Position numbers and translations under genes: made by a program
The notes under the pieces: generated by a model
What the model was told of the DNA's origin: nothing
The model's database searches: none
Seen by the model: the letters and a program-made list of their open reading frames with translations, nothing else
Part shown: one piece after another, positions 21,401-29,677 of the stretch
How the letters are laid out: each line of letters begins with the position of its first letter
Numbering within the stretch: the stretch's first letter is position 1
Assembly: GCF_932274485.2 (NCBI RefSeq)
Contig: NC_065886.2
Location: 17,311,501-17,375,500 of the forward strand
Reading direction: 5' to 3'
Length of the DNA stretch: 64,000 bases
Origin: Patella vulgata
Taxonomy: Eukaryota > Mollusca > Gastropoda > Patellidae

Positions 21401-23489
21401 CTCTATTGTTGATTTAAATATGTTTTTGTTGTTTTTTTTAAATATAAAGCAAATGTTACATATTTGGATTATTTTAGGGGATGATGTAAATTTCCAGATA
21501 ACCAAACTTATATCAGTTAATTGGAAAGTAGAAGATAAAGAATCGGGGGTAGAATATTGTCAATGGGCTATAGGTAATACTTTACAATTCTCAACGTTGT
21601 AATAATGTAGTTTGTCAATGGGCTATAGGTAATGCTTCACAATTAGCTACGCTGTAATAACGTAGTTTGTAAATGGGCGATAGACAATGCTTCACAATTA
21701 GAAACGTTGTAATACCTTAGTTTGTTAATGTCTTATGAGCAAACCTCTCCTCACAGAACACTGTATGATGAATGTCGGTCTTCATTAGCCCAGTCAGTAC
21801 ACGTGACAAGGAGTAGGGTGGCATGTCCAACCTCGTGGGTTTGTTCCGGGTCCCCAGCTTTTCTCCCACTGCTTAAAGGGTTAGGGTTAGGGTTAGAACT
21901 GGCCTCCACTCAGTACAGAACAGTAGTAGGACGTAAAACCCTATTTCATTTTATTTTGCATTACAACGTATAACAAATGACTTTCTCTATATATTTAACA
22001 AAAATTTTTAATAGGTTTGGTTTTGCAGTCGAAGCTTGATTGTAATTATTGTTAAAGATTTCTGTATTATTTGTATCAACTAGTTTTATTTTTTGTTATC
22101 AATTAATGTTTTACATACTAGGTTCAACGCACGGCGGTGTTGATATACAGCCATTTACTCCTGTACCAGATCAACAATCATTTGTTCAAGTTGAACTCAG
22201 TGTTGATCAAATACAGAACTCTAAACTAGTTTATTCTACTGTAAGATGTTATAATAAGGCTGGTTTACCAACTACAGCCACTAGTGATGGCGTTCTGGTT
22301 ATAATCAAAATGGCTGCCATAGCAGACGGACATATCGCCATTCATCAAGATGGAGTATCTGCATATCCGGTGAAGGATGATTGTTATCCATTGACTGATA
22401 GTTTACGATTGAAATGGGATTTAGAAAATACCATAATTGATATCAAATCTATACAGGTATATTTTTAAGAAGGGGAGAAATTCCAGATGAGTGGGAAACA
22501 TGAAATGGTCACAGATCGTTGTAACATATCGTACTTTTAACTCTTAGCTGTGCACATTTCAGCTCCTAGAAATATCAGTGTCTTTTTTCATAATAAAACG
22601 ATTTAATGTTTCGGTTTACAAAAATTACCCCGAGTGGTCGGAAAATATTAAAATAAACTGTCACATATGAATGGTTGTTACAAGTATTAGATTTATGGAT
22701 TTTATTACAGGTATCAATGTATGGTCCAGGTTATAATTTATATAAAGAAGTTCGAGTTACAGAGATTGGTTATAGCCAGGCTAAATTAAGAAGTTTATCA
22801 CTACAACCTAACTCTAACTATAATGTTTGTGTTTCTACTATTAATGTATTAGGAAGACAAGACAGTTCTTTATCAACAGTAATAGCATCTGTAGCACAAC
22901 CTCCTATTTTACAAGGTTTGTATAAGTCAGTCTGTCAATAAAAATATTTCATTTTTGATCTATGATGTGTAATATTATCCGTTTGTAACGGATATGATGC
23001 CGTTTGAGGTTTCTTTTACTTCCGGTTATGACGAAAGACCGAAAACACTTTTCGTGCATCTATATACAGTTGTAAATTGGCAATGATGGAGAATTTAACC
23101 AGATGAACTTTGTTTTGGCCCCATTTTTAGTATAGTAACATGCTTATTTTATTAATATTATTTGAATTTTATCACGCAGTGAAACTATTATTATTATTCT
23201 ATATATTTCAGCGGGTTCAAAATTATTAATTGCCAGATCATTTGATGGTAAATCTATGGAAATGTCATGGAGAGATTTATTTACGTCCCCATGGAAGAAC
23301 CTGTATTATGAAGTCAGTTTAGGAACGTCGCTGGGAGGAGCGGATGTTATACAATGGCAAGAGACAAAAGTTGCTTCCCTTACCATTGAAATGCCTGATA
23401 TATCGAAGTTACCAAGAATATATTTAACAATAACAGCTGTCGACCCATGCCGTCTTTTCCTACATTATAATCATACCATTATACTTTAA
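2115..23489 (+). CDS. Giant FN3-like multi-module extracellular protein, 5'-partial, 37 exons
   Basis: Exons: 2115-2268, 2785-3012, 3144-3294, 3513-3796, 4236-4436, 4616-4754, 5667-5704, 5946-6087, 6321-6541, 6876-7043, 7405-7594, 7771-8019, 9565-9779, 10072-10180, 10314-10430, 10710-10845, 11289-11463, 11731-12001, 12258-12444, 12991-13208, 13708-13940, 14262-14415, 14696-14874, 15064-15201, 15400-15565, 15796-15937, 17312-17391, 17664-17803, 18020-18167, 18696-18899, 19285-19488, 19861-20607, 20860-21072, 21478-21573, 22122-22456, 22711-22915, 23212-23489. All introns are GT-AG and all phases agree; the visible protein is 2,417 residues. About 19 modules follow one plan: a Trp strand (W-x-x-F-x-D-x-x-S-G-I), an aromatic/W-x-I-G-T strand, often G-G-x-D-I, a Tyr strand (Y-Y-x-T-V), then N-x-A-G-L, then I-D-x-T-P-P at the linker. 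This is FN3-like, so an adhesion or matrix role is inferred. No transmembrane segment is seen. The last module stops inside its final strand, so the true C-terminus is uncertain. I do not recognise a named orthologue. Confidence 0.87.
2365..2440 (-). repeat. SINE-A 3' fragment
   Basis: GGTTTAACGCCCTACTGTTC followed by a diverged GGCTAATGGAGACAG matches the 3' end of the SINE-A copies at 43202 and 62805, in the same orientation. Confidence 0.65.
4616..8019 (+). CDS. Exons 6-12: divergent FN3-like modules, with a 38-bp microexon
   Basis: Exon 7 (5667-5704) is only 38 bp, but it is needed to convert the phase-1 end of exon 6 into the phase-0 start of exon 8. Exons 8-9 and 10-11 carry modules with extra cysteines (VRFCSGEVCSQPV; ECRRLAVRIFNKAG). 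Exon 12 holds the Trp strand and a Cys pair (DPCSHP, VIQCGQ) and ends in phase 1 before GTGAGG at 8020. A LINE fragment and a foldback element occupy the following intron. Confidence 0.78.
4864..5377 (+). mobile_element. TTAA-type MITE family A, copy 1
   Basis: The 514-bp element starts TTAAAGTAGCTAAGTC and ends GACTTAGCTCCTTTAA, so the ends are inverted repeats that include the TTAA target. Two further copies occur at 30826-31272 and 53258-53672. No coding capacity. It lies in intron 6 of the FN3-like gene. Confidence 0.85.
7646..7672. repeat. Poly-C/(CA)n microsatellite
   Basis: A C run is followed by CA repeats, about 50 bp after the donor of exon 11. Confidence 0.85.
8040..8220 (+). mobile_element. 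LINE reverse transcriptase C-terminal fragment
   Basis: The plus frame reads YHNALLCGLPQRQLQKIQYV then QNASARLITGTRQRDHI, the conserved region after the polymerase motifs in jockey/CR1-like non-LTR elements. It is cut off at 8221 by the foldback element. It lies in the intron after exon 12 and is not part of the host protein. Confidence 0.75.
8221..9195. mobile_element. Foldback element with about 375-bp inverted arms
   Basis: Left arm 8221-8595 and right arm 8812-9195 are near-perfect reverse complements (for example TTAAAGCTGAACTCC at the left end and GGAGTTCAGCTTTAA at the right). The spacer is about 215 bp. Both ends carry TTAA. No transposase frame is visible, so it is a non-autonomous foldback inserted directly into the LINE fragment. 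Confidence 0.85.
9431..9473. repeat. (GATT)n microsatellite
   Basis: About nine GATT units lie about 90 bp upstream of exon 13. Confidence 0.9.
9565..12444 (+). CDS. Exons 13-19: canonical FN3-like modules with TPP hinges
   Basis: Residues 722-1125. Exon 13 completes a module and shows the hinge DGVTVDLTPPNGGRVWV. Exons 14-16 form the next (ISKYHLYIG, SIEGGEDIV, TYYVTVEAID, IIDNSPP). Exons 16-18 carry SGISQYRWAIGTRPGHENI, YYVTVQAINGAGLS and VTVDTAPPTTG. Exons 18-19 carry VRWQGFHDP, GTKYITTVTGCN and IIDVTPPDVGRVLDG. The intron after exon 16 is phase 2 and splits the codon just before the Trp of the first strand; the one after exon 19 is phase 2 as well. Confidence 0.85.
11035..11205 (+). repeat. 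Degenerate SINE-A body
   Basis: TCTAGTCGTTTGG, ATCCCTTGGCAGTTG and CTCATAGCACACTG match the body of the SINE-A at 27674-27993 in order and orientation, with many differences. It lies in intron 16. Confidence 0.6.
12063..12260. repeat. Tandem duplication copying the acceptor of exon 19
   Basis: Two diverged copies of about 100 bp both start near TAGTTAAGTTTTATTGTAAA and end in CGA(C/T)ACATATTTCAG. The second acceptor, at 12257, is the one that keeps frame; the first (about 12162) leads into a stop. Confidence 0.8.
12991..15565 (+). CDS. Exons 20-25: FN3-like modules plus a Cys-rich segment
   Basis: Residues 1125-1488. Exon 20 is a textbook module start (KWHGFKDAQSGIARYEWRVG followed by TTIGGEEI). 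Exon 21 carries the hinge FKIDTTLP and the next Trp strand, IKIEWKFTDDESDIERQY. Exon 22 ends in ITVDSTSPTRG. Exons 23-25 carry KLAWLGFADLHTGITEY and VFISVWAVNGVGLK. Exon 25 then encodes seven cysteines in about 33 residues (RRCQPYNCLGHCVC, KTCSDAENCS), an unusual insertion between FN3-like units. Confidence 0.84.
13362..13612. repeat. Two-copy tandem duplication in intron 20
   Basis: About 125-bp units share TCTAAAATTGGTTAGAGTTA and GTGGGCAAGAATATAGAAAC. No coding meaning is seen. Confidence 0.85.
13934..14033. repeat. 49-bp tandem duplication copying the donor of exon 21
   Basis: TATGGAGGTACGTCCTAACA recurs 49 bp later as TATGGAGGTAAGTCCTAACA. The first donor (exon end 13940) keeps phase 0. 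The second has a better consensus but would shift frame, because 49 is not a multiple of 3. Confidence 0.85.
15796..19488 (+). CDS. Exons 26-31: FN3-like modules across a transposon-bearing intron
   Basis: Residues 1488-1794. Exon 26 ends at 15937 (AAG/GTAAAT, phase 2) and joins the 80-bp exon 27 (17312, acceptor after CCCCCAG), restoring GISPISGIYDTDTERTW, which matches the S-G-I strand of other modules. An upstream GTATCT donor would break the phase. Exon 30 ends a module with ILIDNTTPTSGIIHDG. Exon 31 begins the next with SSSWYGFTDSGTGIVKYYW. Confidence 0.8.
15974..16959. mobile_element. TIR element carrying an internal tandem array
   Basis: It starts TGTCCCCCGCC and ends GGCGGGGGACA. Inside, paired units (AACTTAGTCAAGG... 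and AACTCCATCAAGG...) are repeated several times, then a (GACGGACA)n tract at 16850-16915. A degenerate relative lies at 59395-60036. ORFs here are repeat artefacts. It sits in intron 26. Confidence 0.8.
16984..17065. repeat. Two extra copies of the exon 26 donor junction
   Basis: CTATAAGGTAAATTAAAC at the real donor (exon end 15937) recurs near 17000 and 17050 with small changes, on the far side of the TIR element. The copies are not used in the in-frame model. Confidence 0.7.
17804..17958. repeat. 77-bp tandem duplication after the exon 28 donor
   Basis: Two copies of AGAAATAAGTTAAAGACA(C/T)C...CCCGTTTTGATTAACCTAT start right after the splice donor and differ at very few positions, so the duplication is young. 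Confidence 0.9.
18900..19284. repeat. Intron with homopolymer and G-rich tracts
   Basis: A C run lies near 18943. A T tract followed by a G tract, a GT-rich stretch and a second G tract occupies 19071-19143. No coding exon is seen. Confidence 0.8.
19861..20607 (+). CDS. Exon 32: galactose-binding-like domain between FN3-like modules
   Basis: At 747 bp this is the longest exon (residues 1794-2043). It opens with the end of a module (KVYAVDGSGLKSDVAV, GITIDTTPP). Residues about 1836-2000 look like a galactose-binding or DUF642-type beta-sandwich: N-P-S-F-E-E-G near the start, a W-Y-I-D strand, G-H-I-Q-Q-T-V, a CQGIC Cys pair, and L-A-V-D-D-V-Y-V near the end. The next module then starts (LTWHFKDDQSPITDYQWALG). 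Carbohydrate or glycan binding is plausible from the fold but not shown. Confidence 0.7.
20860..23489 (+). CDS. Exons 33-37: last visible FN3-like modules and stop
   Basis: Residues 2043-2417. Exon 33 has YLTVMSTNGAGLTTV and VVDMTPPIISEINDG. Exons 34-35 have VEDKESGVEYCQWAIG and STHGGVDI, with a phase-1 intron in the Gly codon. Exon 37 has SLGTSLGGADVIQW and IYLTITAVDPC, then reads on for 15 more codons to TAA at 23487-23489. Either the gene ends here or an unseen donor links to exons I cannot find. AATAAA at 23968-23973 is the nearest clear poly(A) signal. Confidence 0.75.
21560..21722. repeat. Three-copy tandem duplication across the exon 34 donor
   Basis: Units of about 54-56 bp start with GT(C/A)AATGGGC(T/G)ATAG. 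The first copy contains the real donor (exon end 21573). The second also keeps ATAGGTAAT; the third has lost the GT. Confidence 0.88.
21740..21962 (+). repeat. Degenerate SINE-B copy
   Basis: CACGTGACAAGGAGTAGG, CCTCGTGGGTTTG and the 3' end GGACGTAAAACCCTATTTC match the reverse complement of the SINE-B at 49853-50125. It includes a short (TTAGGG)n stretch near 21880, which is internal sequence and not telomere. Confidence 0.6.
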
Positions 23490-24740
23490 CATACCGAGAT
23501 TATTACTTCAAAATATCTATTTTAGATTCCCGTTACAAATATAATCTTTATAACTCCGCTATCTGTTGCAAATAACTGATTTTTGTTTCTACAATATATT
23601 TCAAGATAATATTTAACAGATGGTGTAAATCTTTATAATGTATTCCTAATATTAGATATGTAAATAACCACGATATATTTAAAACTGTTTTCCTTCATAA
23701 TGACCTGTTGAACTCTCCTCATCATTGATTAAATGGACTTTGAATCTGAACCTGCATTTAGTCTGCTGTGTGCCTGATCCAAATCGTCAAGATTCTGCAC
23801 CGAATGTGACAGTTTAAGTTGACCCCCGGTGTGTGTTTGCTCCTGGGTACTTGCGCATGTCCGAAACTGTTGTTTGCATTAACATCGAAGCTATATCTAC
23901 TTCCGGCGGTGTGAGATGGTTCCAGATCACTGAAAAGTATTACGTATTTGGTTAGAGTTTTGTCATTAATAAACATATTTGTTATCGTGATTAGCTGTTG
24001 TTTTAGAGATCAGTAGTTACACGATCAACGGATCTAAATTCATTGGCTTGAAATTGATACTTCTATCGTTCGTGATTTGTTGCCGTTGTTTTTTAGTGAT
24101 TAGTCATTACACTTTTTGTTGTTTTAACTATTAATTAACTATTTTGCAGATTGAATATTGGCTTTTAGATGATTGGGATTTCTGTGTATCATTGTTATTT
24201 TAATTTTGTACTTCTTATTAAAATTATTACAACTTCACAATATAGCCTATGTATTTTATTACTCAAATACAAATTCTTTGCCATGCAAACCATTGGATCT
24301 AAATCTTAAACTAAATCTGAAAACACCCGTTTCTTGAACATGAATATATATTTATCACCCCATTACACACAAGGATAAGAAAGTTGTAATAAATACTCCT
24401 TGTAAATTTGGGTTCAAGCATGCATGCAGATTGCACAAGGGACAATTATCTTGCATTAAATTTTCGCATTGTGGACGGGAATATACTGAATGATAATAAA
24501 GATCGTCAATTTGTGTTTCTACTTTTTATCAAAATAAACAAACAATAGAAACTCGACATCCTCTGCTGATAGTAATACTGTAAGTATTGGTAGATAATAG
24601 TGTAGAAACCGATTTTACCGTAAGATAATCTTATGGGAAATCCTGTCACTGGGAGTCAATGCACAGCGTGTCCACGCATAACTCCTACACCTGCGCATGC
24701 GCTAAACGGTAATCACACATCAGTAACCATCTGACACTAA
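23490..24740. other. Intergenic stretch, mostly without recognisable features
   Basis: It contains AATAAA (23968-23973) as a possible 3' end signal and, on the minus strand, a possible FN3-like exon relic. From 24000 to 24740 I see nothing further. Confidence 0.5.
23758..23935 (-). pseudogene. Possible FN3-like exon relic
   Basis: On the minus strand, CTTTTCAG is followed by a frame reading DLEPSHTAGSRYSFDVNANN then SFGHAQVP, which resembles the second half of a true FN3 domain (L-x-P, Y-x-F-x-V-x-A-x-N-x-x-G). No partner exon was found to the right. It could be an isolated relic, an exon of an unseen gene, or chance. Confidence 0.3.
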
Positions 24741-27330
24741 TTGTCACATTGGTGGATCCCTTTGGCCAAACACAACCACTTGGAAATTCTATACAGAAAT
24801 TACAAAAACTTTGATGATTCTAATTTTATTAATGATCTTGCTAAAATTCCATTTGAACTAGTCGAGTCAATTGATGACCCAAATTCTGCCCTTGATACTT
24901 GGTATAACCTTTTTATATGTGTTTTAGACTGCCATGCTCCGCAAAAGCGAAAAAGAGTAAAAAGATACTATCAACCGAAGTGGTTTAATGAGGAAATAAA
25001 TAAAGCCCGAAAGTTCAGGGACTTCTTTAAAGCCTCCAAGAGGTGTGACGACTATAGAATATGGAGAAATAAAACCAAAAATCTCATTAATAAAGCCAAA
25101 AAAACTTTATCAAGGTGTGACGACTATAGAATATGGAGAAATAAAACCAAAAATCTCATTAATAAAGCCAAAAAAACTTTATCAAGGACTCTATCGAAAA
25201 TGAAGAGCAATCTAAAAACATATGGAGATATTTTAGTGACATACAGAATAAACCCAATAATTGCCCTTATCCCAATAGTATTAAATATGGAAAAACAACA
25301 GTTAATGATCTAAATGCTATTGCTAATGTGATGAATGATTACTTCACTAATTTAACTGATGACATTAAGCCCCCCTATACACCACTTTCTCAAGAGTGCA
25401 AACGAAAGATATCAGATTACGTAAATGATAAGATTCCCCCAAATAACAACTTTTCTATTAATTGTATTACTACCACAGAGGTATTAAAACATTTATTGAG
25501 TTTAAATAGTAACAAAGCCATTGGGTGTGATGGTATTGGACCCAAAATTTTAAAATTGTCTGCGTATACAATTTGTAGCAGTTTGACATATATCATTAAT
25601 CTTTGTATTTCTCAAAACATGTTCCCCAGTGCCCTTAAACTGGCTAAAATTATTCCTATACATAAGAAGGGAGCTAAAGATGATCCGAACAATTATAGGC
25701 CAATCTCAATTCTCCCCACAATTTCAAAAATATTCGAAAGGCACTTGAGCACTCAAATTCAAACTTATTTGGAAACCTTCAATGTTCTTTATGCTTACCA
25801 ATCTGGATTTAGATCAAATCATTCATGTGCTACTGCACTGATCCGAATGACAGATAATTGGCTTGATGCTATCGATAATGGTGCGATGAGTGGTATAGTG
25901 TATCTTGATTTTAGCAAAGCATTTGATCTCATTGATCATAAGCTTATTATTGAAAAACTACATCTTTATCGATTTGATTATAATTCACAAATTGTGATTG
26001 AATCATATCTTGACTCACGGAAGCAAAAAGTATGTTTAGGATCAATTACCTCCTCAATTACTACAGTCAAATGCGGGGTTCCACAAGGTTCGATCCTGGG
26101 TCCTCTCCTATTCCTAATTTTTATAAATGATCTCCCACTCAATATTGAATCAAGTCAGATAGATTTGTTTGCTGATGACAGTACCCTGCATTGTTCACAC
26201 AAAGATATTTTATCCATTGCCAAAAATCTCCAAAATGATCTCTATTTGGTTGCTGAATGGTGTGAAAACAATGGGATGGTAATCAATCCTTCGAAAACAA
26301 AATCAATGCTGATTTCAACAAAACACAAAAGAAATCAGAAAAACCTAACTTTATCACTCCATGGTGAGAAAATTGAGACGGTTACTACCGCAAAATTACT
26401 TGGAATTCAAATTGACCAAGACCTTAATTGGGAAGCACAGATAGCAGATATGTCTAAAAAAACTTGCATCAAAAATATTTCTCCTAAATAAGATAAAAGA
26501 TCATTTACCTTACGAGACAAGAATTTTGTTTTATAACAGTTACATACTACCAATATTTGATTATTGCTCTATTATTTGGGGAAATGCTACCAAAAGTAGA
26601 TTAGACATTCTTTTAAAATTACAAAAGAGGGCAGCAAGAGCTATTCTTGATGCACCGATTGAAACTCCGTCCACCTCTTTATTTACTAAACTCGGTTGGC
26701 TTACCCTTACAGAGAGGATTCTTTACAATAAAATTGTCTTATCATTCAAAATTATTACATTTAATACTCCACTTTATCTAAATTTCCATTTTATTGAAAA
26801 ATCTCTTGTTTCCAAAACGGATATCTTGCTCCGTTCACAGACCAGTAAATCTCTTTTTCTTCAAAAATGCAAAACGGAATCCATGAAACGTACTTTTCAT
26901 TATTCTGCATGTCTTTTATGGAACAATCTGCCTTTTGATATAAAGATGTGTAAAAATGTTGAAAATTTTAAGATTAAACTGAAAACTCATTTATTTTGCA
27001 CACTGAAGGAACCATAATATTCAACTGATGACATACTTATTATTTTTAACTTGCAACTGCATTCTATTTTATTTTGTGTGTAATTATAGTGTTCTTCCTA
27101 TATTCTACTTGTATAATGTATATGTTTTGTAGTTTGGGAGTGACTTATCAAACTTCCCACTTTAAAATGCTATTGCATTTCTAATGATTTTAAATTTATC
27201 CTGATATTACATGTATATTTGTCTTTGTAGTTTCGGAGCGACCTATGGAAGATTAGTTGTTTTTTTTTTGCAAACTAAATACGTTGCCTCATTAAATAAA
27301 GTTTTTATTATTATTATTATTATTATAATA
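24741..27330 (+). mobile_element. 5'-truncated non-LTR retrotransposon (LINE)
   Basis: Three frames follow each other: 24741-25313 (spacer region between endonuclease and RT), 25328-26491 (reverse transcriptase) and 26526-27017 (RT C-terminal region). RT hallmarks: IIPIHKKG, NYRPISILP, YLDFSKAFDLIDH, GVPQGSILGPLLF and the catalytic FADDS box. The endonuclease is absent. The first frame is out of register with the second near 25200, and an A7 run at 26456-26462 breaks the RT from its C-terminal part, so it is not active. The 3' end reads AATAAAG then (ATT)n. Jockey/CR1/L2-like, clade not settled. Confidence 0.92.
25041..25184. repeat. 72-bp perfect tandem duplication inside the LINE
   Basis: Copies 25041-25112 and 25113-25184 are identical and add 24 codons in frame (RCDDYRIWRNK and KNLINKAKKTLS are repeated). 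Confidence 0.95.
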
Positions 27331-27365
27331 TGCTTAATTGGATTCGGGTCATGGATTCTGGTAAG

Positions 27366-27660
27366 TCAAGGTAGTGTAGCAACGGCCTCCTGACACAGCA
27401 GAAAATCAACGACATGGTACGGTCTAGTCTTGTCGTGCATAAAGATTGTCCTTGTGAGAACATGTTGATTGTTAAAGTTGGTCCCTATAATCCTGTCAAG
27501 GATCTTTCTTAGGTACATTTGGCCATGTAGATTACATCCAACTGTTACCTGTTGAAGCTGACAATCATATGAAAGGGATCCCCATATTATGACAGGGCCC
27601 CCTCCGAATGAAACCTGCTCCAGGACGTTCCTCTGTGCATATGTCATGTTCCTATGTCGC
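27366..27660 (-). pseudogene. Tc1/mariner-like transposase relic
   Basis: The minus frame reads FGGGPVIIWGSLSYD, then GNLHGQ-like sequence (NLHGQMYLRKILDRI), then IFMHDKTRPY and FLLCQEAVATLP. This follows the Tc1 pattern GGGS-V-M-V-W-G, Y-x-x-x-I-L, Q-D-N-A-x-x-H. The Asp of the second acidic position is present but the following Asn-Ala is replaced. Only the middle of the protein remains, and a SINE interrupts its upstream side. Confidence 0.75.
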
Positions 27661-27673
27661 CATCTCTTTCGAC

Positions 27674-27993
27674 GGGGGGGGGGGGCTAAGTGGGTAAGAC
27701 GCTGGCTCGCTAGTCTGGAGGTCGGGTGTTCGATCCCTGCACTGGCTGAGAAAGTTCATTCAGATTTTCCGGCGTGGTTCCCCCTTGTTAGTGATGCAAG
27801 ACGGAGGGCCTGACAAGGAAAGCTGTCTAGTCGTTCGGATGGGACAAAAAATCGAGTTCCCGTGTTCACATTGGCATGCACGTAAAAGATTCCTTGACAG
27901 TAGGAATTCGATATAAGAGTGGGCCGTAGTGCCGCTGTCCGGGCGAAATTCCCCTCATATCACACTGTATAGCGCATGCCCGTCTTCATTAGC
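27674..27993 (+). mobile_element. SINE-A, tRNA-derived, with 13-bp target duplication
   Basis: An RNA polymerase III type promoter is visible: A-box-like GCTAAGTGGGTAAGACG near 27687 and B-box-like GGTGTTCGATCCC near 27726. Flanks CATCTCTTTCGAC (27661-27673) and CATTTCTTTCGAC (27994-28006) are a 12/13 target-site duplication. The 3' tail stops at GTCTTCATTAGC, shorter than in other copies. Confidence 0.85.
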
Positions 27994-28015
27994 CATTTCT
28001 TTCGACTTCTAAATC

Positions 28016-28214
28016 TATTTGTTCAGGCCAGTTCAATTTTCGTCAAGGTCGCTGTGATGTAAAGGTTAGGGCACGTGATTGTTGGCGAGATTGTAGGTTA
28101 GGGTTAGTGTAAGCATTAGGGCTAGGTCCAGGATTATGGTTAGGGCTGGTATTAGCACTAGCCTTGTTTACATCTCGTGACTTTGACCAAACTTGAAGTT
28201 GGCCTTATCAAATA
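28016..28214. mobile_element. Small TIR element (MITE family C)
   Basis: The ends TATTTGTTCAGGCCAGTTC and GAAGTTGGCCTTATCAAATA are inverted repeats that continue for about 45 bp to GATGTAAA/TTTACATC. A partial copy lies at 58752-58850. Its interior has scattered TTAGGG-like words, not a telomeric array. Confidence 0.75.
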
Positions 28215-28371
28215 TATCTTACCCCTTTCCACTAGTGAATTTTTCGCCATGACCTCAATTTCAAAGATCAATTTCAGTGAGAGGTCTCTTAGGGGATGTT
28301 CGATTCACAGTCCGGAACGTCCAGAATTGACAGAATTGCAATAGAGTGACGCGGAATTCAGTCCTGTCACA

Positions 28372-29677
28372 CATAGGCGTAGGGGCTCGATGACAGTTAG
28401 GGGGGGAGCAGAACCCGAAATGCCCGAAAAAATTTCGGGTTTACAGACAGCAGCGACCTTGTATACCCCCCCCCCCCCCCCAAAGACAATTTTGGAATAT
28501 TTGACGGCTGCAAACACGTTTTCCTGCTATTGCAGCCGTTGAACAAAGCAACTTCAAAGTGGTCTAATATAGCCTAATTAAGGTGGCTGACTCGGAATTC
28601 CAATCAATCGTTTACAGTCCTCGAAGACGGGACCGTTAGGAGTAAATTTTGAAAATTTGACTGCCGCAAACGCGTTTTCCCGATATTTCAGCCAGTGAAC
28701 AAAGCAACTTCAAGCGGTCTAATATAGCCTAATTAAGGTGGCTGACTCGAATTCCAATCAATCGTTTACAGTCCTCGAAGACGGGACCGTTAGGAGAAAA
28801 TTTTGAAAATATAACTGTCGCAAACGCGTTTTCCTGCTATTTCAGCCGGTGAACAGAGCAACTTCAAAGTGGTCGAATATATATTATAGGCTTATTAAGG
28901 TGGCTGACTCGAATTCCAATCAATCGTTTACAGTCAACGAAGACGGGACCGTTGGGAGAAAATTTTGAAAATGTAACTGCCGCAAACGCGTTTTCCTGTT
29001 ATTCCAGTCTGTGAATACAGCAACTTCAATTTGGTCCAATATAGCCTACCTGGCTGACCCGAATTCCAAACAACCAATCAATCGTCGCGCGGTATATGGA
29101 GGCCTCACCCTCCCGGAGAAAAATTTGAAAATTTAATTACCGTAAATGCGTTTTCTGCTATTCTAGCCCGTGTAAGCAACTCCAAAAGTATCCAATGGTT
29201 TTGTAACTGAAATCCCACTCTGAATTCTAACCATCCAATCAGACTGTTGCATCTGCATTCACAAATAATAATCGATGCCTGAAAAATGTCGCACAAAGTA
29301 GAGTGGCTCCAGACAAAATGTTTTAATCCATAGTCAACTCAGTACAAATTCGTGATATTCAATTACAAGAAAAGTAAAATTAGTGTTTTATTAGGGCTCG
29401 ATGACAGTTAAGGAAGCAAAACTAGAAATGCCCGAAAAATTTCGGATTTATAGACAGCGGCTCCGGTTTTCTTTGATGCCCGTTTTTCGGGCATATGCAT
29501 TGGACAAGAAAAAGACGAGAAAATACTTTTCGGGCAGTGTGGATCTCATAGAAATAAGTTAGTTATATTTTTTCTCTAAACGTTAATAGAAAAAAAAGGT
29601 CGTCGAATTTTTCATTGCCCGAAAATAATTTTTTTTTTGGGGGGTGCCCCCCCCCCCCCCCGGCTCCTACGCCTATG
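28372..29677. mobile_element. hAT-like non-autonomous element with internal tandem array
   Basis: The ends CATAGGCGTAGGGGC and GGCTCCTACGCCTATG are inverted repeats. Flanks CTGTCACA (28364-28371) and CTGTTACA (29678-29685) match at 7 of 8 positions, fitting an 8-bp target duplication. The interior holds the tandem array at 28488-29260 and G/C homopolymer runs beside the ends. Confidence 0.75.
28488..29260. repeat. Tandem array, about 5 copies of a ~158-bp unit
   Basis: Each unit contains CGCAAACGCGTTTTCC, AGCAACTTCAA and GAATTCCAATCAATCG. The last copies are the most divergent. A short related piece occurs near 57060-57100, inside another hAT-like element. Confidence 0.85.

Noticed and set aside
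27674-27760. tRNA-like gene with A and B boxes
   Set aside because: It is the head of SINE-A with a target duplication; no tRNA cloverleaf closes and other copies share the long non-tRNA body.
28016-28214. TTAGGG-like words suggesting interstitial telomere
   Set aside because: The words are scattered and irregular inside a TIR element; the short run near 21880 is likewise only three units within a SINE.
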